From the NCBI RefSeq assembly GCF_000716535.1, contig NZ_JNWV01000031.1:62001-126000 (forward strand): DNA of 64,000 bases, written 5' to 3'. Numbering within the stretch: position 1 is the stretch's first letter; the number at the start of each line of letters is the position of its first letter. The position numbers and the translations under genes are program-made. This document shows, one piece after another, positions 24,164 through 32,975 of this stretch. The stretch comes from Streptomyces flaveolus. GTDB lineage: Bacteria > Actinomycetota > Actinomycetes > Streptomycetales > Streptomycetaceae. The notes below the pieces were generated by a model, which had not been told where the DNA came from, ran no database searches, and was given only the letters and a program-made list of their open reading frames with translations.

Positions 24164-24817
24164 GTGATCCGGGTACTGGTGGTCGACGACGAAGCCCTGA
24201 TCCGCACGGGCTTCCAGCGCATCCTGGCCGCCGCCGACGGCATCGAGGTCGTCGGGGCCGTCTCCGGCGGTCAGGCCCTGACGACGGTGCGCGAGAAGCG
24301 CCCCGACGTCGTGCTGCTGGACATCCGCATGCCCGACGTGGACGGGCTCACCGTCCTGGGCGAGATCCGCCGGCTGCGGGAGCCCCCCGTGGTGGCCATG
24401 CTGACCACGTTCGACATGGACGAGTACGTGGAGACGGCACTGCGCTCGGGCGCCGCCGGATTCCTCCTGAAGGACACCGACCCCGAGGCGCTGCCGCTGG
24501 CGGTGCAGAGCCTGGCCCGCGGCGGCACGGTGCTGTCGCCCAAGGTCACCCGCACGGTGGTGGACGGCTACCTCAGCGCCGGAGCGCCGGAGCGCCCGCC
24601 CAAGGCCCTCGAACGTCTCACCGGCCGGGAGCGCGAGGTGCTCCTCCTCATCGCCGAGGGCCTGTCGAACGCCGAGATCGCGACCCGGATGCACCTGAGC
24701 ACCGGCACGGTCAAGGATCATGTCAGCGCGATCCTCACCAAGCTGGAGGTCAGCGGCAGGGTCCAGGCCGCCCTCTTCGCCCAGCGGGCCGGACTCCTCG
24801 CGGAGGAGACGGGATGA
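24164..24817 (+). CDS. NarL/LuxR-type response regulator
   Basis: The 217-aa protein has a receiver domain at 1-120 (VLVVDDEALIRTG with acidic pocket; phospho-acceptor Asp in VVLLDIRMPDVDG; switch Thr in MLTTFDMDEY; Lys in FLLKDT) and a LuxR HTH at about 148-210 ([40 protein letters not shown]). The start is GTG 24164 with GGAG upstream. It overlaps the histidine kinase gene by 4 nt (ATGA), a co-translated pair with the regulator first. The target is unknown; the pair converges on the P450 operon. Confidence 0.92.
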   Translation: MIRVLVVDDEALIRTGFQRILAAADGIEVVGAVSGGQALTTVREKRPDVVLLDIRMPDVDGLTVLGEIRRLREPPVVAMLTTFDMDEYVETALRSGAAGFLLKDTDPEALPLAVQSLARGGTVLSPKVTRTVVDGYLSAGAPERPPKALERLTGREREVLLLIAEGLSNAEIATRMHLSTGTVKDHVSAILTKLEVSGRVQAALFAQRAGLLAEETG

Positions 24818-25914
24818 CCCGCCGTCCGTCCCCGCTGATGCTGGACGGCGTGGCGATGGCCATGGCCCTCCTCGACGTGTGGGCCCACTGGGACATCGGC
24901 GAGCCGTTGCGGATGGCCTGCGCCCTGGGCGCCGCCGTCATGCTGCTGCTGCGCCGGCGGCAGCCGCTGCTCACCTTCCTGCTGACCCTCCCGGCCGTCC
25001 TGCTGTCCGACTCGGTCGTCGCCTGCCTGGCCGCGCTGTACACGCTCGCTTCCCTCAGCCGCCCCCGGACGCTGCTGCTCATGTGCGTCCTGGCCTTCGC
25101 GTTCTGCGACACGACGGCCCTGCCGTCACCGAACTTCGATCTGACCGCGCTCGCCAGACTGATCCCGTTCGGCTACAGCGCCGCCACCGCGGCCGCCGCC
25201 GTGTTCCTCGGGCAACTGGTGCGCACCCGGCGCGACCTGTCGCTCAGACTGACCGAGATCTCCGAGGCGCGCGACCACCAGCAGCTGCTGACGGCCCAGG
25301 CCGTCCTCGCCAAGGAACGCGCCCAACTGGCGCGGGAGATGCACGACGTCGTCTCCCACCAGGTCAGCCTGATCGCCGTGCGTGCCGGAGCGCTCCAGGT
25401 CGGCGCGGACGACGCGGACACCAAGGAAGCCGCAGCGACGATCCGGCGACTGAGCGTGCAGACGCTGGACGAGCTGCGCCACATGGTCGGCGTCCTGCGT
25501 GCCTCCGGCGGCCACCCCACGGAACTGACCCCGCAACCCGCGCTCACCGACATCCAGCGGCTGGCCGACAGCTGCGGCATCGAGACCGAGTTGAAGACGG
25601 ACCTGCCCGACGGGCTTCCGGCCACCGTCCAGCGCGCGGTCTACCGCACCGTCCAGGAAGCGCTGACCAACACCCGCAAACACGCTCCCGGCGCGAAGGC
25701 GCGCATCGACCTGCTGCACGCCAACGGTTCCGTCCGGGTCCGGGTGACCAACACCGCGCCGACCCAGCCGCCGCTGCCGCTGCCCGGCGCCCATCACGGC
25801 TTGATCGGGCTGCGCCAGCGCGCCGAACTCCTCGGCGGCACCATGACCGCGGGCCCGACGAGCGACGGCGGTTACGAGGTCTGCGTGGTGCTGCCGGCGG
25901 AAGTCACGGGGTGA
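24814..25914 (+). CDS. Sensor histidine kinase, HisKA_3 (NarX/DesK-like) type
   Basis: The 366-aa protein has four to five TM helices in the first 140 residues with almost no extracellular loop, then a short coiled coil. The phosphoacceptor motif REMHDVVSHQVSLIAVRAGAL (His of HDVVSHQ) is near residue 187. The HATPase_c domain has QEALTNTRKHAPGAKA (N box) and GLIGLRQRAELLGG (G box). Sensing is probably intramembrane, as in cell-envelope-stress kinases. It is translationally coupled to the upstream regulator. Its 3' end is 14 bp from the convergent P450 gene. Confidence 0.92.
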   Translation: MTRRPSPLMLDGVAMAMALLDVWAHWDIGEPLRMACALGAAVMLLLRRRQPLLTFLLTLPAVLLSDSVVACLAALYTLASLSRPRTLLLMCVLAFAFCDTTALPSPNFDLTALARLIPFGYSAATAAAAVFLGQLVRTRRDLSLRLTEISEARDHQQLLTAQAVLAKERAQLAREMHDVVSHQVSLIAVRAGALQVGADDADTKEAAATIRRLSVQTLDELRHMVGVLRASGGHPTELTPQPALTDIQRLADSCGIETELKTDLPDGLPATVQRAVYRTVQEALTNTRKHAPGAKARIDLLHANGSVRVRVTNTAPTQPPLPLPGAHHGLIGLRQRAELLGGTMTAGPTSDGGYEVCVVLPAEVTG

Positions 25915-25927
25915 GCGGACGGCGTGC

Positions 25928-27166
25928 TCAGCGCACCCCGTCGAAGGCGACGTTCAGATGCCGGGGGCCGCGCAGCACCGCGTTCCGCCGGTACGGCGGC
26001 GGGTCCTCGACCAGGCGGGGACCCTCCAGCCGCCGGGCCAGCTCGGACAGCGCGATCTGGGTCTCCAGCCGGGCCAGCGGAGCGCCGAAACAGCTGTGGA
26101 TGCCGCTGCCGAAGCCGAGGTGCTGGATGTCGCCGCGGTCCGGGTCGAACCGCCCGGGGTCCTTGAAACGCTCCGGGTCACGGTTGCCCGCGGCGAGGAC
26201 CAGCCAGATCCGCGAACCCTTGGGAATCGTGACCCCGCGCACCTCGATGTCGGTGATGCAGGTGCGCTGCGGCACCATCTGCACGGGCGGTTCGTACCGC
26301 AGCAGCTCCTCCACGATGTTGACCGACAGGCCCGGGTCCTCCCGCAGCCGCTGGAGGATCTCCGGGTGGCGCAGCAGGGTGAGCATGCCGTTGGTGATCA
26401 GGTTGACCGTCGTCTCATGACCGGCGATCAGCAGCAGCACCGAGGTGCTGAGCACCTCCATCATCGACAGGGAGCCGTCCGGGCCGCGGCTGGCCACCAG
26501 GTCGGACAACAGGTCGTCCCGCGGTTCCTTGGTGCGCTCCTCGACCAGCCCAGCCAGGTACATGCCGAGCTGCATACGGGCTTCCCGCGCCGTCTTCTGG
26601 GCGTCGGCGTCCTCGTTCGGGCCGGCCGCCGGGTCGAGGCTCGCGACCAGCGGGTCGACCCAGGTGCGGAACCGCGGCTCGTCCTCCCGGGGAACCCCGA
26701 GCAGCCGGCAGATCACCGTCACGGGGAACGGGTAGGCGAACTGGTCGACCAGGTCGACCTGGCGCGCGTCGCCGAAACCGTCGATCAGCCCGGTGACGAT
26801 CTCCCGCATCTCGCCCCGCATGTTCTCGATCCGCCGCGGCCGGTGCGGCGGTCCGAAAGCGCTGTTGGCGATGCGCCGCAGCCGGTCGTGCTCGGGCGGG
26901 TCCAGCCGCAGGAACGACGGCGGCAGTCCCGCCGTCTCCTCGGTCTGGCCGAGCTCGTCGCCTCCGGCGGCGGCCAGGTTGGCGGCGTCGGAGCTGATCC
27001 GCGGATCGTGGAGGAGGGCCTTGATGTCGTAGTACGAACTGATGAGGTACGGGCCTCCCTCCTCCTCGTGGAGCACCGGCGTCCTGCGGAGCTCCTCGTA
27101 GACCGGGTACGGGTTGGCGCGGTTGGCGTAGTCGGTGATCTGGCGCGCGATCGAGGCGTGCGGCAT
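25928..27166 (-). CDS. Cytochrome P450, class I bacterial type
   Basis: The 412-aa protein has every P450 landmark: I-helix LLIAGHETTVN (acid-alcohol pair replaced by the usual HE-T-T form) near residue 245, ExxR in EELLRYEPP near 286, and the heme loop FGSGIHSCFGAPLARLE with the thiolate cysteine near 355. An AFGPPHRPRRIE C-helix region binds the heme propionates. The size and sequence style are those of CYP105/107-like streptomycete enzymes, which hydroxylate macrolides, terpenoids or xenobiotics; the substrate cannot be read. ATG 27166 is preceded by AAGGA. It is the last gene of an operon with its own reductase and ferredoxin. Confidence 0.94.
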   Translation of the reverse strand: MPHASIARQITDYANRANPYPVYEELRRTPVLHEEEGGPYLISSYYDIKALLHDPRISSDAANLAAAGGDELGQTEETAGLPPSFLRLDPPEHDRLRRIANSAFGPPHRPRRIENMRGEMREIVTGLIDGFGDARQVDLVDQFAYPFPVTVICRLLGVPREDEPRFRTWVDPLVASLDPAAGPNEDADAQKTAREARMQLGMYLAGLVEERTKEPRDDLLSDLVASRGPDGSLSMMEVLSTSVLLLIAGHETTVNLITNGMLTLLRHPEILQRLREDPGLSVNIVEELLRYEPPVQMVPQRTCITDIEVRGVTIPKGSRIWLVLAAGNRDPERFKDPGRFDPDRGDIQHLGFGSGIHSCFGAPLARLETQIALSELARRLEGPRLVEDPPPYRRNAVLRGPRHLNVAFDGVR

Positions 27167-27202
27167 TGGCGGGTCCTTGGTGCGTCGGGGCCGTGGGCGG
27201 AG

Positions 27203-28594
27203 TCAGTGGCGGGCGGGGTGGAAGACCAGCTGCTGGTCGGCCGGCGAGTAGCCGCTGAGGGTGACCATGGGGCCGTGCGTCGGCAGGGACGGGTCCGGGA
27301 ACCCGGCCGGCACCGGCTGCCGGCCCTCGGGACGCCGGTCCACCGTCGGGTACTCCACCGGGAACGGCGCCCCCCGCTCGATCTGCCCCCGGTAGAACTC
27401 CAGCCACCGCGTGTTGTCGAAGGCCACGGCCGCCACGACCCGGCCCTGGTAGCCGTAGACCCCGACGAACCGGCGCTCGGCCAGCGAACCCTGCGTGATC
27501 ATCAGTTGCTCGCCCATGGGCGGCACCCCGACCGACTTGATGTTCACACCGAACATCGACGACCAGAAGGCGGGCATCCACAGGTGCGGCCGCCGGTCGG
27601 CGCCGTGGCAGATCATGTTGTGCGCGGCGGTCTCCGCCTGCGCGACGGCATTGCCCCAGTGCTCCAGCGACAGGAACTGGTACCCGAAGAGCGCGTGCGG
27701 GGAGCGCGCCACATCGCCCGCCACGAAGACGTCGTCCGTGACGATGCCCCGGAAGTCGAAGGCCCGGCAGCCCGCGTCGCAGGCGATGCCCCGCGGCCCG
27801 GCACCCAGCCCCGACCCGGTCAGCCACTCGGTGTTCCGCAGTGAACCCAGCGAGACCACGACCACGTCCGCCTCGACCACACGCTCGTCGGACAGGTGGA
27901 CGGCCCGCACCCTGCCGACCGCGTCACCCTCCAGCGCGGTCACCGTGACATGGGTGCGCAGATCCACGCCGTTCTCGGTCTGGAGGTCCGCCGCGACCGC
28001 GCCGACCACCCCGCCCAGCGCGCCCACCAGCGGCCCGCCCGCGCGCTCCGCCACGGTCACGGGCAGGTCCATCTCCCGGCACGCCGAGGCGACCTCCGAA
28101 CCGGCGAACCCGGCGCCGATGACGAACACCCGGCGCGGCCCCGCCTTCAGCCGCCGGTACAGGTCCGCCGCGTCCTCCCGCGTGCGCAGCAGACACACGC
28201 CGTCCAGCCGGGCCTCCTCCTCCTTCGGCCACGGCCGTGCCCGCACACCGGTCGCGATGAGCAGCCGGTCGTACTCCACCTCGTCCCCGTCGGCCAGCCG
28301 GACCCGCTTGGCCGTCAGGTCCAGGCCGGTCGCGGCCACGCCGAGGCGCCACTTGGCGTCGATCTCCCGGCGGTGCGGCAGCTCGGTGTGGTGCGGGGAC
28401 GCCTTGCCCAGCAGCACGGACTTCGACAGCGGCGGCCGGTCGTACGGCTCGTAGGGCTCGTCACCGATCAGGGTCAGCTCACCGGCGAAACCCTCCGCGC
28501 GCAGCGTCTCGGCGGCCCGCAGACCGGCCAGCGAGGCACCCACGATCACGATCCGGCCCTCACGCCTGAGCCACTCCACGTAGTCAGCGGCCAT
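27203..28594 (-). CDS. FAD-dependent ferredoxin reductase for the P450
   Basis: The 463-aa protein has an N-terminal FAD Rossmann motif IVIVGASLAGLRAAETLR (residue 15), DEPYEPYDRPPLSKSVL typical of putidaredoxin/rhodocoxin reductases, the NAD(P) motif VFVIGAGFAGSEVAS near 160, and DVFVAGDVARSPHALFG near 295 (second FAD motif). A C-terminal dimer-type domain carries an extra tail of about 70 residues (EGRQPVPAGFPDPSLPT). It would pass electrons from NAD(P)H to the adjacent ferredoxin. ATG 28594 follows GGGAGG by 6 nt. Its start overlaps the ferredoxin gene end by 11 nt. Confidence 0.92.
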   Translation of the reverse strand: MAADYVEWLRREGRIVIVGASLAGLRAAETLRAEGFAGELTLIGDEPYEPYDRPPLSKSVLLGKASPHHTELPHRREIDAKWRLGVAATGLDLTAKRVRLADGDEVEYDRLLIATGVRARPWPKEEEARLDGVCLLRTREDAADLYRRLKAGPRRVFVIGAGFAGSEVASACREMDLPVTVAERAGGPLVGALGGVVGAVAADLQTENGVDLRTHVTVTALEGDAVGRVRAVHLSDERVVEADVVVVSLGSLRNTEWLTGSGLGAGPRGIACDAGCRAFDFRGIVTDDVFVAGDVARSPHALFGYQFLSLEHWGNAVAQAETAAHNMICHGADRRPHLWMPAFWSSMFGVNIKSVGVPPMGEQLMITQGSLAERRFVGVYGYQGRVVAAVAFDNTRWLEFYRGQIERGAPFPVEYPTVDRRPEGRQPVPAGFPDPSLPTHGPMVTLSGYSPADQQLVFHPARH

Positions 28595-28814
28595 CGGACG
28601 CCTCCCGCGCCTCTCCCGTGGGCTCCAGTCCGTCGGCCGTGATCGCCTGCACCGGGCACGCGGCCACGGCACGCGCCACCCGCTCCCGCTGCTCCTCCTC
28701 CGCGCGCGGGTTGTAGATCAGCGCCTCCTCGCCGTGCATGGCGAAGACGTCGGGCGCGAGGAACGCGCACTGCGCGTACCCCTGACACTTGTTGAGATCG
28801 ACGACGAGCCTCAT
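28584..28814 (-). CDS. Small ferredoxin, [3Fe-4S]/[4Fe-4S] single cluster, P450 partner
   Basis: The 76-aa acidic protein begins MRLVVDLNKCQGYAQCAFLAP and has a later ACPVQAI motif: cysteines in Cx5C...CP spacing, with a non-Cys residue (Gly/Tyr region) where a fourth ligand would be. This is the pattern of the one-cluster ferredoxins that serve Streptomyces P450s. ATG 28814 is preceded by GGAG. It is the first gene of the operon ferredoxin-reductase-P450, and its stop lies inside the reductase start region. The 158 bp upstream (28815-28972) holds no gene and presumably carries the promoter. Confidence 0.92.
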   Translation of the reverse strand: MRLVVDLNKCQGYAQCAFLAPDVFAMHGEEALIYNPRAEEEQRERVARAVAACPVQAITADGLEPTGEAREASDGR

Positions 28815-28972
28815 CGACGCTCCGCCCTTCCCATGGCCAGGTCCGGACGTGCCGCGCGGCGCGCGCGGGCGGCTCCGGACGGCGGTCGTCCCCCGCACGC
28901 CAGCATGCGAGCCGGGACGGGGTGACCGCGCGCCGGGCACGCCGATCGAGTGAGCGGCCGGCGGCCCGGGCG

Positions 28973-29650
28973 TCATCCCGCCACGGCGGGCCGGGACCGG
29001 TCACGGCTGGCCGCCACGAGGATGTGCACGCTGAGCAGCAGCGACCAGGCCGGGAAGGCGAGCTCCGCCCAGGGCACGTTGGACGACACGAAGAGCAGCG
29101 TCAGGGCGGTGAGGAAGCCCAGCAGCGTGAGCCAGCGCGGCAGCACACCGAGGCGGCGGCCGATGACCGACATGGAGGACACGAAGACGGCCGCCATCCG
29201 CGTGGCGTACTCCGTCATCAGCGTGTACGCGAAGTGGCGGCCGAAGTCCCAGGTGGCCGGCACCGGTGGCAGGCCGGCCGGGTGGGACACCACCAGCACG
29301 GCGCTCCCCGCCGCGGCCGCACCGAACATCGTGGCGGTGAAGACCAGCCCGCTGCCCAGGAAGACGGTCGCGAGGAACCTGTCCTCGCCCGCCCCGACGT
29401 GCGCCCGGATCGTGCCGATGAACCACAGGAAGAAGATGCCGGCGAACGGCACGAGCGCGAGGGCCGTACGCAGCGCCTGGCGCCGCGCGGAGTCCGTGAA
29501 GCCGAGCGCGGTGACCGCGTCTGCCCCGTCCGGGATCCCCAGCCTGAACAGGACGATCGTCGCCGCCAGGAGCAGCGCGAAGACGACCCCGGCCAGCCCC
29601 GCCGCGCGCGGTGTCCGCAGCGCCTGCTGCCCCGGCCCCATCTCCTGCAT
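28973..29650 (-). CDS. Integral membrane protein of unknown function
   Basis: The protein of about 225 aa has six predicted TM segments (AAGLAGVVFALLLAATIVLF; ALALVPFAGIFFLWFIGTI; FLATVFLGSGLVFTATMFGA; MAAVFVSSMSVIGRR; LTLLGFLTALTLLFV; AWSLLLSVHILVAA). The conserved-looking loop is WDFGRHFAYTLMTEYATRM. No enzymatic motif is visible. ATG 29650 is chosen because GGAAGG lies 10 nt upstream; a GTG at 29683 would add 11 residues. It is in the same orientation as the P450 operon but 158 bp before it, so separate transcription is likely. It is divergent from the SDR gene. Confidence 0.7.
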   Translation of the reverse strand: MQEMGPGQQALRTPRAAGLAGVVFALLLAATIVLFRLGIPDGADAVTALGFTDSARRQALRTALALVPFAGIFFLWFIGTIRAHVGAGEDRFLATVFLGSGLVFTATMFGAAAAGSAVLVVSHPAGLPPVPATWDFGRHFAYTLMTEYATRMAAVFVSSMSVIGRRLGVLPRWLTLLGFLTALTLLFVSSNVPWAELAFPAWSLLLSVHILVAASRDRSRPAVAG

Positions 29651-29786
29651 GCCCGGCCCGCCTTCCGCATCGGCCCCCGGCACCAGCTAGCCGCCCGCGT
29701 CCCGCCCGCGCCACCGGGAGGCGGCCGTACGGCCGAGGGGAAATCCGCTCGCGCCGTGCGTGACGCCCTCCCTAAGGTGGGCGTCC

Positions 29787-30629
29787 ATGCCCACACCCCC
29801 GCAGCCGACCGCCGCCGAACTGCGCCGCGACCCCCTGCCCCTGCGCGGCCGTACCGCACTCGTCACCGGCGCGAGCCGGCGGGCCGGGATCGGGCACGCC
29901 GTGGCCCGGCGGCTGGCCGCCTACGGCGCCAGTGTGTACCTGCACCACCACGTGCCGCACGACGCCGCCATGCCCTGGGGCGCCGACAGCCCCGACGCCG
30001 TCGCCGACTCCGTGCGCGAGGCGCTCGGCGACCCCGGGGCGCGGGTCGTGTCGGGCCCCGGTGACCTGGCGGACCCGACGGAACCGGCCCGGCTGGTCGA
30101 CACCGTGACCGAGGAGTTCGGCCGCCTCGACATTCTGGTCGCCAACCACGCCCTCAGCGGCTCCGACGGCACTCTGGACGACATCGACGCCGCGATGCTC
30201 GACGCCCACTGGGCCGTGGACACCCGCTCGGTGCTGCTGCTCGTCCAGGCGTACGCCCGCTCGCGCGCCGCCCTGCCACCGGGCACCCCCGGCGGACGCG
30301 TGACGCTGATGACGTCCGGGCAGGACCTCGGCGGCGGCATGCCGGGCGAGATCGCCTACGCCCTCCAGAAGGGCGCCCTCGCTTCCATCACCCGCTCCCT
30401 GTCCACGGCGCTCGCCGGGCGGGGGATCACGGTGAACGCCGTCAACCCCGGCCCGGTCGACACCGGGTACGCCACCGGCGAGGTCCACGCGGCCGTGGCC
30501 GCGCGGTCCCCCGCCGGACGCTGGGGCGCGCCCGACGACCCGGCCCGCCTCATCGCCTGGCTGGCCACCGACGAGGCGGGCTGGATCACGGGCGAGGTCA
30601 TCAACTCGGAAGGCGGCTTCCGGCGCTGA
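29787..30629 (+). CDS. Short-chain dehydrogenase/reductase
   Basis: The 280-aa protein is a classical SDR: ALVTGASRRAGIGHAVARRL (nucleotide loop, TGxxxxxGIG with a two-residue insertion), ILVANHALSG (NAG-type motif), a serine in LMTSGQD, the catalytic YALQK, and the NAVNPGPVDTGYATG loop after beta6. The TGASRRAGIG form is also seen in SDRs related to 3-oxoacyl-ACP reductases. The substrate is unknown. ATG 29787 follows TAAGGT by 8 nt. Two hairpins follow the stop codon. Confidence 0.9.
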   Translation: MPTPPQPTAAELRRDPLPLRGRTALVTGASRRAGIGHAVARRLAAYGASVYLHHHVPHDAAMPWGADSPDAVADSVREALGDPGARVVSGPGDLADPTEPARLVDTVTEEFGRLDILVANHALSGSDGTLDDIDAAMLDAHWAVDTRSVLLLVQAYARSRAALPPGTPGGRVTLMTSGQDLGGGMPGEIAYALQKGALASITRSLSTALAGRGITVNAVNPGPVDTGYATGEVHAAVAARSPAGRWGAPDDPARLIAWLATDEAGWITGEVINSEGGFRR

Positions 30630-30647
30630 CACGGGCGCTCACGGCAG

Positions 30648-30669
30648 GGCAGCGTGAGTGCTCACTGCC
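30648..30669. terminator. Hairpin between SDR and DUF885 genes
   Basis: GGCA/TGCC and GTGAG/CTCAC arms, separated by one mismatch, form a stem with a TG loop, 19 nt after the SDR stop codon. It may serve both convergent genes. Confidence 0.5.
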
Positions 30670-30675
30670 GGGCAG

Positions 30676-30695
30676 CCCGGCTGGTCACAGCCGGG
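30676..30695 (-). terminator. Hairpin spanning the DUF885 gene stop codon
   Basis: CCCGGCTG (30676-30683) pairs with CAGCCGGG (30688-30695) around GTCA, which contains the complement of the stop codon. Eight perfect pairs suggest a terminator or mRNA 3' stabiliser. Confidence 0.4.
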
Positions 30696-32376
30696 ACAGT
30701 TCGTCCACCAGGTCGTCCAGGCCCAGGGAGCCCTGCGACAGCGCCGCCATGTGCCAGGCCTTCAGGTCGAACGCGTCGCCGTGCCGCTCGCGCGCCTTCT
30801 CCCGGCCCAGCAGCCACGCCCGCTCCCCGAGCTTGTAGCCGATCGCCTGGCCCGGGATCGTCAGGTACCGGGTCAGCTCGCTCTCCACGAAGTCCGCCGG
30901 GCGGCTGCTGTGCGCGCCGAAGAACTCCTCGGCCAGCTCCGGCGTCCACCGCTCACCGGGGTGGAACGGCGAGTCCGCCGGGATCCGGAGCTCCAGGTGC
31001 ATGCCGATGTCCACGATCACCCGGGCCGCCCGCATCATCTGCGCGTCCAGGTAACCGAGCCGCTCCTCCGGGCCCGTCAGGTAGCCGAGCTCGTCCATCA
31101 GCCGCTCCGCGTACAGCGCCCAGCCCTCCACGTTGGCGCTGACCCCGCCGACCGTCGCCTGGTAGCGGGAGAGGTTCTCGGCCACGTGCGCCCACTGCGC
31201 GAGCTGGAGGTGGTGGCCGGGCACGCCCTCGTGGTACCAGGTCGAGACGAGGTCGTAGACCGGGAAGCGGGTCAGGCCCATCGTGGGCAGCCAGGTGCGG
31301 CCGGGCCGGGAGAAGTCCTCCGACGGGGCCGTGTAGTAGGGGGCCGCCGCACCGCCGGGCGGTGCGATGCGCGACTCCACCTTCCGCACCCGCTCGGCGA
31401 GTTCGAAGTGCGTGCCGTCCAGCTCCTCGATCGCCTTGTCCATCAGGCCCTGGAGCCACTCCCGGACCTCGTCCACGCCCTCGATGTGCCGGCCGTGCTC
31501 GTCCAGGTGCGCGAGCGCCACCCAGGGCGTCTCCGCGCCGGGCAGGATCTTCTCCGCCTCCTTCTCCATCTCGCCGAGGATGCGGTGGAACTCCGCCCAG
31601 CCGTACGCGTACGCCTCGTCCAGATCCAGGTCCGTGCCGTTGAAGTAGCGGGCCCAGCGCGCGTACCGCTCCCGGCCGACCACGTTCGGAGCGCCCTCGA
31701 TCGCCGGGGCGTACACGTCCCGCAGCCAGTCCCGCAGCTCGACCAGGGCGCCGGTCGCCGTACGCGCCGCCTCGTCCAGCTCCGCGCGCAGCGCCTGCGG
31801 ACCCGCGGCGGCGAAGTCCTCGTACCAGCCGCGGCCCTTGCCGTCCGTGTCCGTCCACTCGGTGAGCTGGTCGATGTACGCGGCGGTCGGCCGGGGAGCG
31901 GCGAACAGCTTGCGGTCCAGGCCGAGTCGCAGCGACTCACGGTAGCCCGCGAGTGCTCCCGGCACCGCGCGCAGCCGCTCGGCGATCGCCGCCCAGTCCT
32001 CCTCCGTCTGCGCCGGGGTGACCGTGAAGATGTCCCGCACCGAGTGGCCCGGCGTGCTCATGTTGCCGATCGCCCGCAGGTGCTCGTCCGCCTCGTGCAC
32101 GGCGAGTTCGGCGGTCAGCCGCTCCCGCAGCAGCCGCGCGCAGCGCCGCTCCGCGTCGCTGTCCGCACCAGGCCGCCGCTCGGCCTCGTCGAGCTTCGCG
32201 AGGGTGGCCCGCGCCAGCTCGGCAAGGGCCTGCTGGCCGGCCGGTGAGTAGTCGGGCAGCCTGCTCGAACTCTCCTTCACACCGAGGTACGTACCGGTGA
32301 CCGGGTCGAGGGCGATGAGGTCGTCCACGTAGGCGTCGGCGACCTGACGGGGCAGCGGGCTCTGGGTCTCAGACAT
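30685..32376 (-). CDS. DUF885-family metallopeptidase-like protein
   Basis: The 563-aa protein matches the DUF885 family (proposed zinc carboxypeptidases). A HExxxxHH-type site is seen in STWYHEGVPGHHLQLAQW at about residue 375, followed by the downstream glutamate region in VEGWALYAERLMDELGY. The remainder is helical. The protein has no signal peptide, so it is cytoplasmic. Peptide substrates are inferred, not shown. ATG 32376 is preceded by ACGAGG; an ATG three codons upstream is in frame. A perfect palindrome lies just upstream. Confidence 0.85.
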   Translation of the reverse strand: MSETQSPLPRQVADAYVDDLIALDPVTGTYLGVKESSSRLPDYSPAGQQALAELARATLAKLDEAERRPGADSDAERRCARLLRERLTAELAVHEADEHLRAIGNMSTPGHSVRDIFTVTPAQTEEDWAAIAERLRAVPGALAGYRESLRLGLDRKLFAAPRPTAAYIDQLTEWTDTDGKGRGWYEDFAAAGPQALRAELDEAARTATGALVELRDWLRDVYAPAIEGAPNVVGRERYARWARYFNGTDLDLDEAYAYGWAEFHRILGEMEKEAEKILPGAETPWVALAHLDEHGRHIEGVDEVREWLQGLMDKAIEELDGTHFELAERVRKVESRIAPPGGAAAPYYTAPSEDFSRPGRTWLPTMGLTRFPVYDLVSTWYHEGVPGHHLQLAQWAHVAENLSRYQATVGGVSANVEGWALYAERLMDELGYLTGPEERLGYLDAQMMRAARVIVDIGMHLELRIPADSPFHPGERWTPELAEEFFGAHSSRPADFVESELTRYLTIPGQAIGYKLGERAWLLGREKARERHGDAFDLKAWHMAALSQGSLGLDDLVDELSRL

Positions 32377-32385
32377 GCGGCCCAT

Positions 32386-32397
32386 CCTCGTACGAGG
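32386..32397. promoter_or_regulatory. Perfect 12-bp palindrome upstream of DUF885 gene
   Basis: CCTCGTACGAGG reads the same on both strands, 10 bp before ATG 32376. It overlaps the ribosome-binding region and could be an operator, but 12 bp is short. Confidence 0.3.
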
Positions 32398-32429
32398 ACG
32401 ATCGCCACGTCACCCGGGTTTGCCGGGAT

Positions 32430-32915
32430 TCAGCTCTGGGCGTGGCCGGGCGGCAGCAGCGGCCCGCACTCCCACTGCTGGAAGATCAGCCGGGTCTCCA
32501 CCCGGGCCACCTCGCGCCGCGCCGTGAACTCGTCCAGCACCAGCCGTTGCAGGTCGGCCATGTCCGCGACGGCCACATGCACCAGGTAGTCGTCGGGCCC
32601 GGTCAGGTGGAACACCGTCCGCGCCTCCGGCAGCGCCCGGACACGCTCCACGAACGGTCCCACCAGCTCCCGCCGGTGCGGCCGCACCTGCACCGACAGC
32701 AGTGCCTGGAGGCCGCGCCCGAGCTTGGCCGGATCGAGCCGCAGCCGGTGCCCGAGGATCACGCCCGAGCGGCGCAGCCGGGTCACCCGGTCCAGACAGG
32801 TCGACGGCGCCACGCCCACCTGCGCGGCGAGGTCGCGGTAGGTGGTCCGGGCGTCGTTCTGCAACAGCCGCAGCAGATGCAGATCGACCGGATCCAGTAC
32901 GACAGATTCGGCCAC
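32430..32915 (-). CDS. Lrp/AsnC-family regulator of the methionine-gamma-lyase gene
   Basis: The 161-aa protein has an AsnC-type HTH (DLHLLRLLQNDARTTYRDLAAQVGVAPSTCLDRVTRLRRSGVI) and a RAM domain (FHLTGPDDYLVHVAVADMADLQRLVLDEF). It is divergent from the PLP-dependent lyase gene, 60 bp apart, the arrangement used by Lrp-type activators of amino-acid catabolic genes such as mdeR in other bacteria. GTG 32915 is preceded by TACGTT at exactly 6 nt, so its mRNA is probably leaderless. Confidence 0.92.
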   Translation of the reverse strand: MAESVVLDPVDLHLLRLLQNDARTTYRDLAAQVGVAPSTCLDRVTRLRRSGVILGHRLRLDPAKLGRGLQALLSVQVRPHRRELVGPFVERVRALPEARTVFHLTGPDDYLVHVAVADMADLQRLVLDEFTARREVARVETRLIFQQWECGPLLPPGHAQS

Positions 32916-32975
32916 CGGCCGAACGTAGCACGGCGTCCGGCCCCCGGGAACCGTTCGCTGTTCACCCTTCCCGCC

